Of a stretch of DNA of 7,841 bases, positions 5,582 through 7,841 are shown one piece after another (position 1 is the stretch's first letter; each line of letters starts with the position of its first letter). The notes under the pieces were generated by a model. The model searched no databases and was not told where the DNA came from. It worked only from the letters and a program-made list of their open reading frames with translations. The DNA is from a bacterium (lineage in GTDB: Bacteria > Vulcanimicrobiota > Xenobia > RGZZ01), in contig JAJXVI010000094.1 of the NCBI GenBank assembly GCA_021782195.1, positions 1 to 7,841 on the forward strand. Reading direction: 5' to 3'. The translations under genes were made by a program, and so were the position numbers.

Positions 5582-6667
5582 GTGGACGCAATGCCTCCCT
5601 CAATCGCGTCTTCCCCTGTGGTCGCCGTGCAGTCATCATCTTCTCGGCGCGCAGTCAGTTTCTGGATTCTACTTGTGTTGGGGATATTGCTCGGAGCAAG
5701 CGCGCTGACCAACGTGGCTTTGAGCTGGTTGGCATTCAGAGGGATTCGTCAGGCCCTCTATCCCCCCTCGGGGTTTCAAGAACGCGTGCTGGCCGGCAAC
5801 CCTCACTCCACCGACAAGATTCTTGACATCAAGCTGACCGGAGCGATTTTCGACTTCAATACGAGTTCGTTGCTGGGTGGCGTGCAGAACCCTGTCACTG
5901 CCGTCCTGGCTCAGCTTGACGCGGCCCGCAAGGATCCCGCGGTAAAGGGGATCCTTCTTGAGATCAACTCGCCGGGTGGCGGCATTACTGCGAGCGACAT
6001 TCTCTATCACGAGTTGAAGCGTTTTCGTGTCGAGCGCAAGATACCCGTTGTCGTATTATGTCAGGATCTGACCGCCAGCGGCGGTTACTACGTCGCGATG
6101 GCTGCCAACGAGGTCATGGCGCACCGGACGAGCCTGGTCGGTTCAATCGGGGTGATTGCGGAGTTTGGCAACATCTCCGAACTCATGCACAAGATTGGCG
6201 TAAAGATGAATGTGATCAAGTCGCTGCGTGCGGATGGCACGGAGAGCTTCAAGGACATGGGCTCCATGTTTCGGCCGATGAAGCCGGTCGAGCGTGCAAT
6301 GATGCAGCGAATGGTTCAATCCATGTGGCGGCGGTTTGTGACGGTGGTGGCTACCGGGCGCGCAGGAAAACTCACGCGAGCGCAGGTGGAGAAGCTTGCA
6401 GATGGCCGCATCTGGACGGGGGGTGAAGCCCTCCGACTGGGTCTGATAGATGGACTGGGTTACCGTGAAGACGCGTGGAGGAAAGTGCAGACTCTCGCTG
6501 GTGCTCCAGGAGCGCGGTTGGTAGCCTGGTCGCGTGCACGAGGGTTGCTCACGGACCTTGTGGGTGCGCATGCGCAACCGCCGAGTTTGCAGGCTCTGTT
6601 CAACCAGACGCTTGACCCGGTTGCCGGGGCCACACCACACATGTTGTTTCTGTGGTCCGTCCGCTGA
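5582..6667 (+). CDS. sppA: Signal peptide peptidase SppA, S49 family
   Basis: A 361-residue membrane serine protease that degrades signal peptides left in the membrane and can take part in envelope quality control. It has a Ser-rich N-terminus, one hydrophobic segment (about 24-52), then an S49 domain (about 80-300). Visible motifs are GILLEINSPGG (123-133, oxyanion region), the nucleophile S166 in LTASGGYYVA, SLVGSIGVI (184-192) and a Ser-Phe-Lys-Asp-Met-Gly-Ser stretch in which K224 fits the general-base Lys of the Ser/Lys dyad. GRIWTGGEALRLGLID (275-290) is the usual C-terminal signature. This is the short one-domain form (as in Bacillus), not the long double-domain E. coli form. Both catalytic residues are present. 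It begins 21 bp after the receiver gene and is probably the last gene of that unit; the convergent hydrolase ends 95 bp further on. Confidence 0.93.
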   Translation: MDAMPPSIASSPVVAVQSSSSRRAVSFWILLVLGILLGASALTNVALSWLAFRGIRQALYPPSGFQERVLAGNPHSTDKILDIKLTGAIFDFNTSSLLGGVQNPVTAVLAQLDAARKDPAVKGILLEINSPGGGITASDILYHELKRFRVERKIPVVVLCQDLTASGGYYVAMAANEVMAHRTSLVGSIGVIAEFGNISELMHKIGVKMNVIKSLRADGTESFKDMGSMFRPMKPVERAMMQRMVQSMWRRFVTVVATGRAGKLTRAQVEKLADGRIWTGGEALRLGLIDGLGYREDAWRKVQTLAGAPGARLVAWSRARGLLTDLVGAHAQPPSLQALFNQTLDPVAGATPHMLFLWSVR

Positions 6668-6762
6668 ATTCAACACGGACCAACAGTCCAGGCTCGCGAG
6701 CGAGTCTCGTGGCACGCAACGTGGGGTCGCCGTGTGTTTCAGCGTTCAGGAGCAGGGGAGGG

Positions 6763-7641
6763 TCATCTCGGGCTGCAACCGTTACGAACCAGGAAGTCAA
6801 TGGTCAGCTTGCTGAGTATGCCCGCGTCTGTGCGCTTCTGAAATGGGAACGCGTGAGTGGCTCGAGGAAAAATGTGGATTTCGTGGTTCTTTTCAGCGGC
6901 TTCGAGTGCGTCTCGAAGGACGTAGGCGTGGGTCACGGGTACCAGACCGTCGTGTGAGCCGTGTGCGATAAAGACCGGACACGGGATGCCCCAGATGCGA
7001 TAGGCGGGTGAAAGACCTCGATACATTTCTGGAACTTCTTCGCACGTGCCTCCGCAGGTGCGTTTGAGATCGTCGAGCGCCTCGCGTACCAGTGGCATGC
7101 TCGCCCGCACCCGGTTTGATGTCATGAAGGCCACCATGAGTTCAATGTCGGAAACAGCGGAATATTCGATGACGGCACGAGCGGATGTGCGTGGAGCCAG
7201 ATTGAGCGCAATGGTTCCACCGTGACTGTTGCCAAGAATCGCGAGTCGATCGGGGTCAAATTGAGGATGGTTCCGAAGATACTCGTACGCCGTCGCCGCG
7301 TCGTCAATCTCTTCCGCCATCAGGGCGTGCCGGCGATAACTTGGAGAGAAAACCGCATAACCCGCGGCCAGCAGAGCCGTGGCAACCCGACTTCGTGCCA
7401 GCACTGCGGCTCGGCGCGGTGCTCCGCCTCGTCCCCCGTGGAGAAGGAGGACTGCCGGATGTGGACCCTTGCTGGACGGAACTCGCATGTATGCACGAAA
7501 GGTGTGGCCGTCCGGTGCCTGCAGGGCAACTTCGTGAAGAGGCCAGGGATCGCGCGCTTTGCGTCGCTGTCGCTCGATCACGAAGGCCGTTCCGCCGAGG
7601 GCGGCGATAGCCAGCCAGTTGAGCCTGCTGAAGCGTCGCAT
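6763..7641 (-). CDS. Membrane-anchored alpha/beta hydrolase (dienelactone hydrolase / prolyl oligopeptidase-like)
   Basis: A 292-residue protein with an N-terminal membrane anchor or uncleaved signal (about 8-22, flanked by basic residues) and an alpha/beta-hydrolase fold. The oxyanion-hole motif LLLHGG (65-70), nucleophile elbow GNSHGG (S139), acid D231 in HGSHDGLVP and H263 in ATHAF make a complete catalytic triad. The strand order and HGSxDxxVP motif match the dienelactone hydrolase/peptidase S9 type; it is likely an esterase or peptidase, substrate unknown. It runs convergently to sppA, with 95 bp between the stops that hold a 10-bp palindrome GCTCGCGAGC (6692-6701) but no U-tract terminator. 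The ATG at 7641 is the first possible start, because an in-frame TAG lies just upstream. The best Shine-Dalgarno match, AAAGGAGG (7670-7663), is 21 nt away, unusually far. Confidence 0.9.
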   Translation of the reverse strand: MRRFSRLNWLAIAALGGTAFVIERQRRKARDPWPLHEVALQAPDGHTFRAYMRVPSSKGPHPAVLLLHGGRGGAPRRAAVLARSRVATALLAAGYAVFSPSYRRHALMAEEIDDAATAYEYLRNHPQFDPDRLAILGNSHGGTIALNLAPRTSARAVIEYSAVSDIELMVAFMTSNRVRASMPLVREALDDLKRTCGGTCEEVPEMYRGLSPAYRIWGIPCPVFIAHGSHDGLVPVTHAYVLRDALEAAEKNHEIHIFPRATHAFPFQKRTDAGILSKLTIDFLVRNGCSPR

Positions 7642-7647
7642 GCTTTT

Positions 7648-7653
7648 ATTCTA
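7648..7653 (-). promoter_or_regulatory. Candidate -10 element of the hydrolase gene
   Basis: Read on the minus strand, TAGAAT matches TATAAT at five of six bases. Initiation at the usual 6-7 nt downstream would fall on or next to the ATG at 7641, which would make the message leaderless. There is no good -35 hexamer 16-18 nt upstream, so this is speculative. Confidence 0.28.
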
Positions 7654-7749
7654 GCAGAAAAACCTCCTTTCCAGAAGACGAGAGAGAGCCCGTAATCCAC
7701 CACCTGTTGGCGGAAAGACCGCGACTTGAACCAGGGGGATGCCGCCGCG

Positions 7750-7839
7750 CACCCAATCTGGGTGGCCGCACCCGCTTCGCCGGGGTGCGGGTCGCCCTCG
7801 TGCGAGGTTGTCGGGCGTCCGGGAGGACTGCGCGGACGC
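7750..7839. repeat. Run of four adjacent hairpins in a G+C-rich tract
   Basis: In 90 bases there are four inverted repeats in a row: CACCCA/TGGGTG (7750-7755, 7759-7764), CCGCACCC/GGGTGCGG (7766-7773, 7783-7790), CCTC/GAGG (7796-7799, 7804-7807) and GCGTCCG/CGGACGC (7815-7821, 7833-7839). No open frame on either strand is convincing, though the tract runs off the edge of the window. It may be part of a structured RNA, an operator or leader of the next gene, or a repeat cluster. It resembles no tRNA, RNase P, tmRNA or SRP RNA pattern that I can recognise. Confidence 0.6.
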
Positions 7840-7841
7840 TT

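Noticed and set aside
6668..6762. Bidirectional terminator between sppA and the convergent hydrolase
   Set aside because: Only a 10-bp palindrome with no loop and no U-tract is present; nothing meets the criteria for an intrinsic terminator on either strand.
7723..7739. Possible tRNA T-arm (GGTTCAAGTC on the minus strand)
   Set aside because: The flanking bases do not form a 5-bp T-stem, and no acceptor or anticodon arm can be built around it.
7739..7841. Plus-strand open frame from ATG 7739 to the window edge
   Set aside because: The translation is Arg/Pro/Gly-rich without motifs, the G-run before the ATG has no proper spacing for a ribosome binding site, and the tract is dominated by hairpins. 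It cannot be excluded without more sequence.

Overview
The window (about 60% G+C by eye) reads as chromosomal DNA from a Gram-negative-type bacterium that I cannot place in a phylum. Three things point to a Gram-negative envelope: the end of a sedoheptulose-7-phosphate isomerase (GmhA-type), a PilT twitching ATPase, and a secreted protein of the Spy/CpxP class. The adenosine deaminase resembles the version common in Actinobacteria and other high-G+C lineages. A deep-branching or little-sampled phylum is possible, but that is inference.

Layout. At the left edge, bases 3-200 are the last 65 codons of a SIS-domain isomerase. A 331-bp gap (201-531) follows, with a strong perfect hairpin and a diverged tandem repeat. 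Then come adenosine deaminase (532-1638), a Ser/Thr protein kinase with a single N-terminal membrane anchor (1735-2778), PilT (2935-4017), and a secreted PLAT/LH2-like protein whose start overlaps the pilT stop by 4 bp (4014-4469). After a 128-bp gap with hairpins comes a tight group: a secreted double-LTxxQ protein (4598-5107), a receiver-only response regulator (about 5153-5560) and an SppA-type S49 signal peptide peptidase (5582-6667). A membrane-anchored alpha/beta hydrolase runs convergently (7641-6763, minus strand). The last ~90 bases are a G+C-rich run of four adjacent hairpins with no recognisable gene.

How the genes may work together. Most products act at or in the envelope: the PLAT protein and the LTxxQ protein are exported, the kinase, SppA and hydrolase are membrane-anchored, and PilT powers pilus retraction from the cytoplasmic face. 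The LTxxQ-receiver-sppA group looks like one transcription unit for envelope maintenance or stress. The pilT-PLAT overlap suggests co-translation. Adenosine deaminase is a housekeeping purine-salvage gene with no evident link to its neighbours. Nothing here is a classical defence, secretion or biosynthetic cluster, and no mobile-element gene, tRNA, rRNA or CRISPR array is seen. The least-explained items are the PLAT protein coupled to PilT, the duplicated LTxxQ protein with a Cys/His/Met-rich patch, and the two structured non-coding segments near the window ends.
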